Shown here piece after piece: positions 22,929-31,793 of a stretch of 46,275 nucleotides of DNA. A program made the translations under genes and the position numbers. Within the stretch, counting starts at the first letter, position 1; each line of letters opens with the position of its first letter. Under the pieces are notes generated by a model. The model made no database searches. It saw only the letters and a list, made by a program, of their open reading frames with translations, and was not told the origin of the DNA. Source of the DNA: Bacteroidaceae bacterium (GTDB lineage: Bacteria > Bacteroidota > Bacteroidia > Bacteroidales > Bacteroidaceae); NCBI GenBank assembly GCA_024398515.1, contig JAKSIZ010000015.1:1-46275 (forward strand), given 5' to 3'.

Positions 22929-25694
22929 TTATTTGCCGAGGATGATAGCTGCTGTCTTTGTGATGTCGGCTACTGTGATTACTCCGTCGCCGTCAACATC
23001 GGCATTGTCCTTATTGAAAGGCTCTGGAGACGTGCCTAAGATGAATGCTGCAATTGTTGTGATGTCGGCTACATCAACATTTCCATCGTTATTGGCATCG
23101 CCTGCCATACCTTCAGGTGCAAGTTCCTTGAGTATTGTGTAAGTCTCAAAACCATACTCCTTGAATTTTCCACTCAGATAATAAGTGTCGAAGAAGAGTG
23201 TCTTCTTCTCAGCATCGTAATATGAAGCATCGCTACCTGACTTGACAGAACGATAGTCGTTGACAGTGACATCAACTTTCTTATAGACGAATGCCGTTTT
23301 CTGCTCTTCGAAGGAAACTGTTCCAGTCTCTGTGTCCCAATAGAAGAAGAACTCAGTGTCGCCGTACATCGGAGTCAGTTTCCAGTTCTTAGTGTTGTTC
23401 TTGTCTTGATATGCAACTACGTCGTTCTGTGTTATTTTCTCCCATATAGAGTATTCGTATGTGCCTTCATATTTTGCTATCCATTCAGGTTCTTTTGCGC
23501 TTTGGTACTCGAAGTTGAAGAAAGCAAACTCACGGAACTGCCCTTCCGGAGTCATGGAGACAACGGTCAGGGTGTATTTGTCAGGTTCGGTAAGTTGAAC
23601 CTTCAATTCGTGTTCTGTTGCGTATTCTGGTGTAATAGTGCCAGCTTTGATGCCGTTGGCAATAGTCTGTACATCGGTTTTAATCAGTGTACCAGCATTG
23701 ATAACGTAAGCATACTTCTTTACATCGTCGGTAAATGAAAGTATTCCTGTCATTTCGCCTTCCTCGTCAACCGTTACATCGTCGATAGCGATGTCGTAGA
23801 TTGGGAAGCCCGAGATGAGGAATTCATCTACGCCACGCTTAATCGTCATATTCTCGTAATGGTAAACCAGTGTCAGTGACAGCTTGCCTATCACTTCATC
23901 GAACGTACATGGAGAGTTCTTGTATGAGTTGTTTTTGTTGAATGTCGGTGCGTCGGCTACGTAAAAAACATGACCACTATACGTGGTGCCAAGATGCTGT
24001 TTTGGCACTGTACAGTTGTGGGTTGTGCTGTCGTGATTGACTATGAGTGACGACATCGTGCCGAAGTTGTCAATCTTAAACTGCTGAGCATTCCCGTCGG
24101 ACAGCAGGTAACGGCTTGCTACTGGCGACTCTGATGCCTCGTAGAAATCCTTGTATGAGTAGGTGTAAGTGCCGAATCCGTCTTTCACAGGCTCCCACTT
24201 CGACCACTCGATAGAGTCATTACCATCGGTAATTTTGTGGAATACCGACCAAGGGAAAGCATTCTTGTAAGTATCGAACATACCAGCAGGCACGTGGAGT
24301 GTTGCATTATCGTATGCAGTGTTGTCGAAGATTGTCGTAAGGAAGTCCTTAGGTGTGTCGCCTTCAATCGTTACCGAAGTCAGTTTGCTGCAATTGATGA
24401 TTGAATTGGCTGCAATGCGCTCAATAGTCTCTGGGATGACAAGCGATGTTATATTGGTATATTCAAAAGCCTTAGGACCTATATCCGTGACGCGATATTC
24501 CTTTTCGTCGAGCACGACAGTTGAAGGGATAACGATGTCACCAGAGTAAATGCTCTTTGTTGAGAATGTCACTTCGACAGTCTCATCGCCCAGGATGTTG
24601 TAGCATAGGCCATCAACCATATTTTCTGATCTGTTAGGTGCAATGCCGATAATGGCCTCTTGGCTATCAGTGAATGAGCCGGCAACGGCAGGTGTAAAGT
24701 AGCCGTTTCCCATGCCTGACCAGCCGAAGTTGAAATGGAAATAGCCGTTAGAGTCGAATCCGTCAGCGACGAAAGCGTGACCACCGTCGGTGTTGTTGCC
24801 GCTATAGATTACCACACGCCCCGCTTCAAGTTCTGTCTTCAGCATAGTTCCCCAAGAGGTCTGAGTGTAAGCTCCACGATATACATACTTCGTACTCGTC
24901 TTATAGCCAAAATAGTTTTTCAGTGCCGAAGCAATAGAATTTGTGTATGCGCCACTGGCGTCAGAACTATAGTACATAGACACGGAAATACCACAGTCGT
25001 ACATCAGTTGTGCAACAGCATTTGCCTGCTCTGCAGTGAAATCATGATATTGTGGCATCATCTTGTCCCACTGGTAATGTGACTTGGAGAAATCGGCACT
25101 CAGAGTCTGTCCATTCCATCTGTAAGACTTAGAACCAGTGCCGACCAACGGCCATTTGTGATAGTACATAGTCATTGCCATTGCTGTGGCAATACAGCCG
25201 GTAACGCACCTACCTTTGTTATCAATAGGGCAAAGACGGTTGTAAGGGTCGCCCTGGTCCCAGGTAATCTCACCGAGTAATGGCGAAATCACTGGCACAG
25301 GTGCTTTGGCTGACTTAGGGAGAATGGACTTCTCGCCCGTTGCACGCAGGTATTCTATCTGGTCCTGATAGCCTTTCAGCCACATCTTGGCATTCTCTGG
25401 CAGTTTGTCGTAGTCGAACGAACCGCTGTCGGAGTATCCGAGTATGATTCCTTCAACAATATCATCGGCTGCAACGATAACGAAACCATTATTGCCCGAC
25501 TTGTTGAATACATAGAAGTCGCGGTTTACGGTCAACGGCTTGTCTGGAATTGCCGTATAGGCAAGTTCAAGGTTTTGATACGCTTTTACGAAACTTTGTT
25601 TTGCAAGGCTTTGAGCCTCTGTGACGCTGATTACTTTAGCCTGCAAGGCAATTGCAGAAAGTAAAACAAATACGAGTGATAAAAATTTTTTCAT
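22929..25694 (-). CDS. C10 (streptopain-type) cysteine protease with BspA-like repeat and dockerin
   Basis: 921 residues. Signal peptide MKKFLSLVFVLLSAIALQA, then a full inhibitor/propeptide domain (VISVTEAQSLAKQSFVKAYQ to ILGYSDSGSFDYDKLPENAK, about 21-103). C10 domain: Cys167 in VTGCIATAMAMTMYYHKWP, His306 in GGHAFVADGFDSNGYFHFNFGW. BspA-type leucine-rich segment (FEYTNITSLVIPETIERIAA, about 410-470). Two related beta modules start at EWSKWEPVKDGFGTYTY (about 494) and EWIAKYEGTYEY (about 740). The C-terminal dockerin pair is AGDANNDGNVDVADITTIAAF and DVDGDGVITVADITKTAAI. Paralogue of the convergent C10 gene, but with a complete propeptide and one more beta module, so this locus grew by duplication and divergence. 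Confidence 0.94.
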   Translation of the reverse strand: MKKFLSLVFVLLSAIALQAKVISVTEAQSLAKQSFVKAYQNLELAYTAIPDKPLTVNRDFYVFNKSGNNGFVIVAADDIVEGIILGYSDSGSFDYDKLPENAKMWLKGYQDQIEYLRATGEKSILPKSAKAPVPVISPLLGEITWDQGDPYNRLCPIDNKGRCVTGCIATAMAMTMYYHKWPLVGTGSKSYRWNGQTLSADFSKSHYQWDKMMPQYHDFTAEQANAVAQLMYDCGISVSMYYSSDASGAYTNSIASALKNYFGYKTSTKYVYRGAYTQTSWGTMLKTELEAGRVVIYSGNNTDGGHAFVADGFDSNGYFHFNFGWSGMGNGYFTPAVAGSFTDSQEAIIGIAPNRSENMVDGLCYNILGDETVEVTFSTKSIYSGDIVIPSTVVLDEKEYRVTDIGPKAFEYTNITSLVIPETIERIAANSIINCSKLTSVTIEGDTPKDFLTTIFDNTAYDNATLHVPAGMFDTYKNAFPWSVFHKITDGNDSIEWSKWEPVKDGFGTYTYSYKDFYEASESPVASRYLLSDGNAQQFKIDNFGTMSSLIVNHDSTTHNCTVPKQHLGTTYSGHVFYVADAPTFNKNNSYKNSPCTFDEVIGKLSLTLVYHYENMTIKRGVDEFLISGFPIYDIAIDDVTVDEEGEMTGILSFTDDVKKYAYVINAGTLIKTDVQTIANGIKAGTITPEYATEHELKVQLTEPDKYTLTVVSMTPEGQFREFAFFNFEYQSAKEPEWIAKYEGTYEYSIWEKITQNDVVAYQDKNNTKNWKLTPMYGDTEFFFYWDTETGTVSFEEQKTAFVYKKVDVTVNDYRSVKSGSDASYYDAEKKTLFFDTYYLSGKFKEYGFETYTILKELAPEGMAGDANNDGNVDVADITTIAAFILGTSPEPFNKDNADVDGDGVITVADITKTAAIILGK

Positions 25695-25718
25695 AACATC
25701 ATTTTGATAATTGGCTGC

Positions 25719-25881
25719 AAAGTTATAATTTTATTTTTTAAATAGAGAAATTTTTCGTATGTTTTTTTCTGTTTGCAACGGTTTGTGAACTTGATATAGA
25801 CGTTTTTTTGCATTTTTACGCAAAAAAAATGAAAAAAACTTTACAAAAAGTAAGCGAAAACATTTTTTTTTTATAACTTTG
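25719..25881. promoter_or_regulatory. Divergent promoter region between C10 protease and the giant secreted protein
   Basis: CAAAGTTA at 25719-25726 is a minus-strand TAACTTTG box for the protease gene. TAACTTTG at 25874-25881 on the plus strand suits the 1778-residue protein, with a leader of about 105 nt. Neither has a clear -33 TTTG. The gap 25695-25993 is very A/T-rich, and no other feature is seen. Confidence 0.5.
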
Positions 25882-25993
25882 CAAAAATTTTGTATAAATT
25901 AAAAAATATGAAACGCGTCAACACGTAAAACAAGTATATAACAAAACATTTTTTTTATTTCATTTATTTATTCACTTAATTAACAAAAAGATT

Positions 25994-28900
25994 ATGAAAA
26001 AGAAACTTTTATCATTGTTTGCTTTGGTCACATTGGCAGTGGGCATTACAGTCGCTGTCAACTATGCACCAGGCAATGGACTGAAGTTTGCTGGCAAGAA
26101 CGCTAAGACAGAATTTGCTGCAACACTTCAAACGGACCAAATGGTCAAAGCTAAAGCCCACAAGAAGGGAGCCACAGCTCAGCCTAAATCAGAGGGTGAA
26201 GACTGGGGCGAATGGACAATGTTTGCTCCTGGTGGCTCTAACGATGCAGTATGGACTCTCACTGCATGGCAGTCAGGCAAGCTGTCTGTAAAGACTTATG
26301 TTCGTGTATCTGCATCTGACCCTGCTAAAAAACAGATTAAGTGCGAAGGTTGGGGTGCTGGTTTCTTCACTGCATCAGGCGTTGACATCCTGCTGAACTG
26401 GAACTCGAACGACAATACCATTGAAATTCCAATGCAAAGTACAGGATACTACATTTCAAATTATAATGATTACGCAGTTCTTGGTACTTTCGAAACCGGT
26501 TCATACGATCCTGAGCAAGGTAGGTTCACATTCTATGTTGGCTACTCTGTTCCTCAGTATTATGTGATGAGTCAAGGTTTTGGATTTGGTACTGAAACAC
26601 TCCAGATGGCTGGTGAGTTCAAGGATTATAATCTCAGTTTCTTAAGAGGCACTGTTGATGACGCTGCTACTCCAATCAAGCAGACTGTCAATGTCGTTCC
26701 TGGAAAAGACCTCACAAGCTTCCGTGTACACGCTGATACATACGAGAACTATGCTGCAGCTAATGGATCTACTGCTTATTTAGACTCTTTAGCATCAGCT
26801 CCTGGTGAAGATTACACTGGCACAAGTGCAACCGTAGAACTTCAGGGAAGCGGTTATGGACTCTACGTTGTTGTAGTTTCTGCATTTGTTGATGGAGTAA
26901 TGAAGAAATACGACTATGACGTGTATGAAGTACACCCAGATTCAGAATGGGAGTCTTTAGGCATGCGTCCATATTGCGACGATATCGTAACATCTCTGTA
27001 TAACTTTGGCGTTACAGGTTATGACTATGAGGTAGAGATTCAGAAGCATAAGACTTACAAGGACATCTTCAGAATCAAGAACCCATACGGTACCAAGACT
27101 GATTTCAGTAATTACACTTTGTTTGAAAACGCATACATCTATATCAATGCACAGAATCATAGTCTTGTAAAGCCTACATTCCAGCTTTCTTATGCTGACT
27201 TAGGTATTGACGTTGAAGGTGGCATGCCATTAAACCTGAAATTGGCAGATTCAAAGGTAGGTGGAACATACGATGGCTATTCTATCACATTCCCTAAAAA
27301 GGCACTTGTTTCAAACAACTACTATGTAAACACAAACGGCCTCTTCCGTGCTGTTATCAACTTCAGAAATCCTGTCATTGGAATAGAAAATGGCGCAACT
27401 TCAGTTCTTGCAGGCGAAACAGTTAAGATTGTTTCCGACAACACTTTCGCAACTGCAACTTACGAGTCCCTGACTCCAGAACTTGCAACTGTTGACACTA
27501 AGGGTGTTGTAACAGGTAATGATGCTGGTATTGCAAAAATCAGAGTGTCTCAGTTAGCAGCATATGAGTTCAACGCTGTAGATACTACTTTGGAAATCGA
27601 AGTATTGAAGAACCCATTCATTTATGCTAATTTCGTATTCAACTCAGACGAAGGTCTTGCTGCTTTAGGAATTGAAAAGCCAGCAGTAAGAGCTGCAACA
27701 AACCTCACTGGTAAGACTTTGACAAGCGATGTTGTAACTATGACAACTACAGACGGTGGAACTGCTACACGCGTATGGAACACTGAGGGTGTTACTGACC
27801 TCCGCATGTATAATAAAGGCGGTTCATTCACATTCTCTGTTCCTGAAGGCTATAGCATCGTAAACATAGACTTCACTGGTACAGAATGCAGTCTGTTTGG
27901 CGAAGATGGTGAATTCGAAACTTGCACAAAGGCTCATACAGTATGGAATGCTCCAGCAGATACTACTATAACAAGCAAGACATTTGCAGCTGTAGGAAAT
28001 TGCAAGATTAACGTTATCAAGGTTAAGGTTGCAACTCCAGAAGAACCTGCAGGAGCTCTTTGGGACTTCACTAAGCTCACTCCTGTAAAGGCTGACGGTA
28101 CTGGTAACCTGAAGAACGAAATCAAGGACGATGGTGGTGCAGGTTGGTCTAACCTCCAGAACAATGCTGCAATCACTGATGCAGAACTTACTATCGCTGA
28201 AGGTGTTCCTTACGAAGTAACTAAGGGTTTGAAGTTCACTGCCGGTGGTTCAGGTTGGATTCACATCCGCAACTATCCAGAAGACTACTTCGGAATGCAG
28301 CTCTACTCTAACAATAAGGATCTCATGATGACTGTTCCTGCACAGGCTGGTCAGTATGTAATCCTCACAGCTCTCTCTCCTAACCAGGGTGTTCTTGCTG
28401 TTAAGGCTATCGAAGGCACTGACACTACTATTATTAATGTATGCGGAAACGCACCATACGTATATCAGTCAAAGAATGGTGATGTTAAATTCAACATCGT
28501 AAAGCAGACTACTATCAAGAAGATTGAAGTTGTTGACGAATTGCCTGTAGGTCTTTGGGACTTCAACACAATTACAGCTTCTGTAGCAGATGGTACTGGT
28601 AACCTGAAGAACAACATCGTTGACGACGGTGGTGCAAGCTGGTCAAATCACCAGAATAATGCAGCAATCACTGACGCAGAACTTACAATCGCTGACGGCG
28701 TTCCTTACAACGTAACTAAGGGCTTGAAGTTCACTGCAGGTGGTTCAGGTTGGCTCCACATCCGCAACTACCCAGATGATTACAACGGAAAGCAACTCTT
28801 CTCTAATAATAAGGACCTCAAGGTAACTGTTCCTGCTACAACTGGTCAGTACGTTATCTTCGACGCTCTCTCAGCAAGTGGCAACACTCAGATTGTTTGT

Positions 28901-31330
28901 GGCGAAGACACTGCTGAAGTTTATCCAGGCGCAGTAGGTGGTTACATCTTCGAAGTTAAGGTTGACAACCCTCAGTTCAACATCAGGAAGCAGCTTACTA
29001 TCAAGAAGATTACTGTTGTTGACAAGGCTCCTGTCGCTTTGAAGGCAAACCTCAAGGCAGGTGTTGAAAGCAATGTTCTCAAGGTTGGCGACGTAGCTCC
29101 TATCACTTGGTCATCTAACAACGCTGTAGCTCCTCTCTTCACTTCTGACAATGAAGGCGTAGCAACTGTTGACGCTAAGGGTAACATCACAGGCGTAAGT
29201 GCTGGTGAAGCAACAATCACAGTAACTCAGCCAGCTAACGCTTACTTCCTTGAAGGCGTTGCTACTATTAATGTAACTGTTGAAAACGCTGGTCCTACTG
29301 ACTTAGGTCTTGCTATCGCAGAAGCAGTAGCAGGTAAGGTTATGGGCGACACTGCAGTTGTAACTCTCGACGGTAAGGTAGCTTACACATTCGAGCAGCC
29401 AGTTGACGCAGGTCTTGTTAATATTATTGTAAACGGTAATGGTGCTGTCGTTACTCTCTCTGACTCTGTTCAGATTGCAGGTCAGGCAAGCCTCATCATC
29501 AACGATGTAAACTTCGACTGTGTAGCTAACACTAAGCTTGCTCCTATCGCTTTGTCAGCAAATCCTGACTCAAGCCTCGTAGGTACAAACTTCCAGACAG
29601 AAGGCACATCTCTTCGTGCAAATGCATTCTATAACGCAGGAACAATCACACTCAGCAACTGTAACTTCAGCGGAGTAAAGACTTCTCTCGTTTCAGCTAA
29701 CAAGCGTGAATGGAACCTTAAGAACCTCACTATCAAGAACTGTATCGTTCAGTTCGACGTAGCTTCAGGCATCGACTCATACATCAACTGGTATGGCAAC
29801 AGTAATAACGAAGGTTCAATCAAGGAAATCGTTATCGAAGGTTCTACATTATATAATATAGTAGAAGGCAACAGCAACTACTTCCTCCGTTACCAGAACA
29901 GCAGTAACTCTCAGCCTCAGAAGGCATGGGCAGAACCTCAGTTCGATGGCAAGTGCTCTTGGACAATGACAAACAATACATTCGTCAACTTGCCTTCAGA
30001 CAAGAACTTTGCTAACAACTATCCAAACAAGAACCCTCTCTGCGAGTTCACTTGGACAGGCAATGTATTCTACAACACAACTCTCCTTCAGAAGGCTATC
30101 CAGGGCAACGTAGCAAACTTCACAGCAGCTGACAACTCTATCATCGGTATTACAAGGGCTGTTGACGCAACAGATGCAAGCAAATTTGCTACAATCGACT
30201 CTCTCCTCATCATCGGTGAAAAGCCATTCGTAGTTCCTACAGCAGCTCTCGACCTTACAAATCCTGACCTCAAGGCTAACTTCACTCCTTACGGTTTGTC
30301 ATACGCAGCACAGAACAGCTTCGGTGACCCACGTTGGGCAGCTGAGGTAGTAGCTCCGGCTCTTGCTATCGCAACAGACTCTATCGAGGTTGAAGGCGTT
30401 AAGGTTAAGCGTCCTGCTACTTGGAAGTTCGGTTCTAACGAAGTATATCAGCTTGCTTGGACTTCACTCAACCCTGCAACTCCTGCATTCGCATCTTCTG
30501 ACGAAGCAGTTGCAACTGTTGACGCTGAAGGTAAGATCACTCCAGTGGCTCCTGGTTATGCAACAATCACACTCTCTCAGGAACCAACAGCTGAGTTCAA
30601 GGCTGCTACTACTGAGTTCGTAGTAATGGTTTGCGCACCTGTAGAATATGCTGACTGCTATGCAGACGAAGGTCTGAACTACACAGCTCTCAACATGTGT
30701 GACATACTCACTACTTACTCTATCAACGGTAGCAACAAGTATGGAATGAATGCTCCTATGTCAGCAATCCTTTCATACTTCAACCCAGGTGCTCCTATCG
30801 AGATCCAGACTTCTAACCGTGCAGCATTCATCAACCCAATCACTGATGCAGCTGACCAGTCATACGTACCAACTTCTTCTGACGGCTCTATCGCAGTAGC
30901 TCCAGTTGTAGGTACACAGAAGACTCTGTCAATCCGCATTGCTAAGGCTGACTCTATCAAGTTCTACTACACAGGTTCAGGTGGTTCTTCTACAACCGTA
31001 ACTATGTGGGTACTCAACGAAGCTGGCGAAACAATCGCAACTGTAGAAGGCGGTGACGCTGCAGGTAAGGGCAAGGCTTCTAACACTGTATCTTACGTAT
31101 TCCCTGACGATGGTAAATATACAGTAGTTCTTGGCGGTACAGCAGGCGACATGGAAATCTACTACGGTAAGGTATTCTGCCAGCCAGAGCAGCCAACAGG
31201 TATCAATGAAATCAACAACTTCCCAGCTGTCAGCGCAGAAGGCATCTTCAACCTCCGTGGTCAGAAGGTAACAACAATGCGTCCAGGCAACGTTTACATC
31301 GTAAACGGAAAGAAGTACATTGCAAAGTAA
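25994..31330 (+). CDS. Large multidomain secreted protein (Ig-like, duplicated module, beta-helix, C-terminal sorting-type motif)
   Basis: 1778 residues. Signal peptide MKKKLLSLFALVTLAVGITVAV. Two beta modules start at DWGEWTMFAPGG (about 70) and EWESLGMRPYCDD (about 318), the second of a type seen in many Bacteroidales surface proteins. BIG2-type Ig domains lie at about 463-540, 1017-1096 and 1455-1545 (pattern ATVDxxGxxTxxxxGxAxI). A tandem duplicated module of about 165 residues spans 687-852 and 853-1015 (LWDFTKLTPVKADGTGNLKN and its twin). A DUF4957/DUF5123-like parallel beta-helix (about 1104-1449) ends NPDLKANFTPYGLSY...DPRW. The C-terminus GIFNLRGQKVTTMRPGNVYI...GKKYIAK resembles the conserved tail of Prevotella secreted proteins. 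The ligand is unknown; a surface binding or adhesion role is inferred. Codon use is strongly biased, suggesting high expression. Confidence 0.85.
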   Translation: MKKKLLSLFALVTLAVGITVAVNYAPGNGLKFAGKNAKTEFAATLQTDQMVKAKAHKKGATAQPKSEGEDWGEWTMFAPGGSNDAVWTLTAWQSGKLSVKTYVRVSASDPAKKQIKCEGWGAGFFTASGVDILLNWNSNDNTIEIPMQSTGYYISNYNDYAVLGTFETGSYDPEQGRFTFYVGYSVPQYYVMSQGFGFGTETLQMAGEFKDYNLSFLRGTVDDAATPIKQTVNVVPGKDLTSFRVHADTYENYAAANGSTAYLDSLASAPGEDYTGTSATVELQGSGYGLYVVVVSAFVDGVMKKYDYDVYEVHPDSEWESLGMRPYCDDIVTSLYNFGVTGYDYEVEIQKHKTYKDIFRIKNPYGTKTDFSNYTLFENAYIYINAQNHSLVKPTFQLSYADLGIDVEGGMPLNLKLADSKVGGTYDGYSITFPKKALVSNNYYVNTNGLFRAVINFRNPVIGIENGATSVLAGETVKIVSDNTFATATYESLTPELATVDTKGVVTGNDAGIAKIRVSQLAAYEFNAVDTTLEIEVLKNPFIYANFVFNSDEGLAALGIEKPAVRAATNLTGKTLTSDVVTMTTTDGGTATRVWNTEGVTDLRMYNKGGSFTFSVPEGYSIVNIDFTGTECSLFGEDGEFETCTKAHTVWNAPADTTITSKTFAAVGNCKINVIKVKVATPEEPAGALWDFTKLTPVKADGTGNLKNEIKDDGGAGWSNLQNNAAITDAELTIAEGVPYEVTKGLKFTAGGSGWIHIRNYPEDYFGMQLYSNNKDLMMTVPAQAGQYVILTALSPNQGVLAVKAIEGTDTTIINVCGNAPYVYQSKNGDVKFNIVKQTTIKKIEVVDELPVGLWDFNTITASVADGTGNLKNNIVDDGGASWSNHQNNAAITDAELTIADGVPYNVTKGLKFTAGGSGWLHIRNYPDDYNGKQLFSNNKDLKVTVPATTGQYVIFDALSASGNTQIVCGEDTAEVYPGAVGGYIFEVKVDNPQFNIRKQLTIKKITVVDKAPVALKANLKAGVESNVLKVGDVAPITWSSNNAVAPLFTSDNEGVATVDAKGNITGVSAGEATITVTQPANAYFLEGVATINVTVENAGPTDLGLAIAEAVAGKVMGDTAVVTLDGKVAYTFEQPVDAGLVNIIVNGNGAVVTLSDSVQIAGQASLIINDVNFDCVANTKLAPIALSANPDSSLVGTNFQTEGTSLRANAFYNAGTITLSNCNFSGVKTSLVSANKREWNLKNLTIKNCIVQFDVASGIDSYINWYGNSNNEGSIKEIVIEGSTLYNIVEGNSNYFLRYQNSSNSQPQKAWAEPQFDGKCSWTMTNNTFVNLPSDKNFANNYPNKNPLCEFTWTGNVFYNTTLLQKAIQGNVANFTAADNSIIGITRAVDATDASKFATIDSLLIIGEKPFVVPTAALDLTNPDLKANFTPYGLSYAAQNSFGDPRWAAEVVAPALAIATDSIEVEGVKVKRPATWKFGSNEVYQLAWTSLNPATPAFASSDEAVATVDAEGKITPVAPGYATITLSQEPTAEFKAATTEFVVMVCAPVEYADCYADEGLNYTALNMCDILTTYSINGSNKYGMNAPMSAILSYFNPGAPIEIQTSNRAAFINPITDAADQSYVPTSSDGSIAVAPVVGTQKTLSIRIAKADSIKFYYTGSGGSSTTVTMWVLNEAGETIATVEGGDAAGKGKASNTVSYVFPDDGKYTVVLGGTAGDMEIYYGKVFCQPEQPTGINEINNFPAVSAEGIFNLRGQKVTTMRPGNVYIVNGKKYIAK
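28052..29035 (+). repeat. In-frame tandem duplication inside the giant secreted protein gene
   Basis: Two modules of about 490 bp (28052-28548 and 28549-29035) encode near-identical stretches such as NAAITDAELTIA, VPYxVTKGLKFTAGGSGW and HIRNYPxDY. Divergence is uneven: the first two thirds are very similar and the last third differs. Confidence 0.85.
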
Positions 31331-31350
31331 TAGCATACCAATTCTATATC

Positions 31351-31389
31351 AAACGCCTCCCAGCATCTCGCTGAGAGGCGTTTTTTTTC
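31351..31389 (+). terminator. Terminator after the giant secreted protein gene
   Basis: AAACGCCTC (31351-31359) pairs with GAGGCGTTT (31375-31383), and the T run continues to 31388. It separates this gene from the susC operon. Confidence 0.88.
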
Positions 31390-31469
31390 GTTAGCATTTG
31401 CTGACACGAAATGTAGTCTGCCATGACACGAACGCTTGGCTTTTATAAAACGAACGTTTTGCATGAGAA

Positions 31470-31532
31470 AAAACTGCTACAGTTTCCGATCGAAAACTGT
31501 AGCAGTTTTGAAGTGAAAACTGTAGCAGTTTT
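31470..31532 (+). repeat. Three-unit palindrome array, copy 4
   Basis: Units at 31470-31486 (last base changed T to C), 31493-31509 and 31516-31532, with spacers CGATCG and GAAGTG. It lies after the terminator and about 260 bp before susC. Flanking ATCAACAATGTCG and AAAGCGGAAGAA are shared with copies 3 and 2, so the repeat element is longer than the three units. ACGAACG motifs precede it (31428-31458). Confidence 0.93.
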
Positions 31533-31683
31533 CGCCCGAGTATAAATGACGTCTATAATAATCAACAATGTCGTTGTCACAAAGCAAAGCGGAAGAACCC
31601 TTTTTTTAGTCAATACAATGCCCCTACAAAGCCCACTTTTAGTTCTAATGTAGCACGTAAAGACTAATTTTAGATTAAAAAAA

Positions 31684-31714
31684 TTTGTACTTTCAAAAAT
31701 ATTTGTTAATTTTG
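31684..31714 (+). promoter_or_regulatory. Promoter of the susC/susD operon
   Basis: TTTG at 31684-31687, 19-nt spacer, TAATTTTG at 31707-31714: a full match to the Bacteroidetes promoter. The leader before ATG 31794 is about 75 nt and A/T-rich, without obvious attenuator structure. Confidence 0.75.
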
Positions 31715-31793
31715 CAGATTGAATTAATTTGCTGAAATCTGTTCAGACAATTATAAGGCAAAAAAAGTATAAATATATTTTTTAATTTTAACT

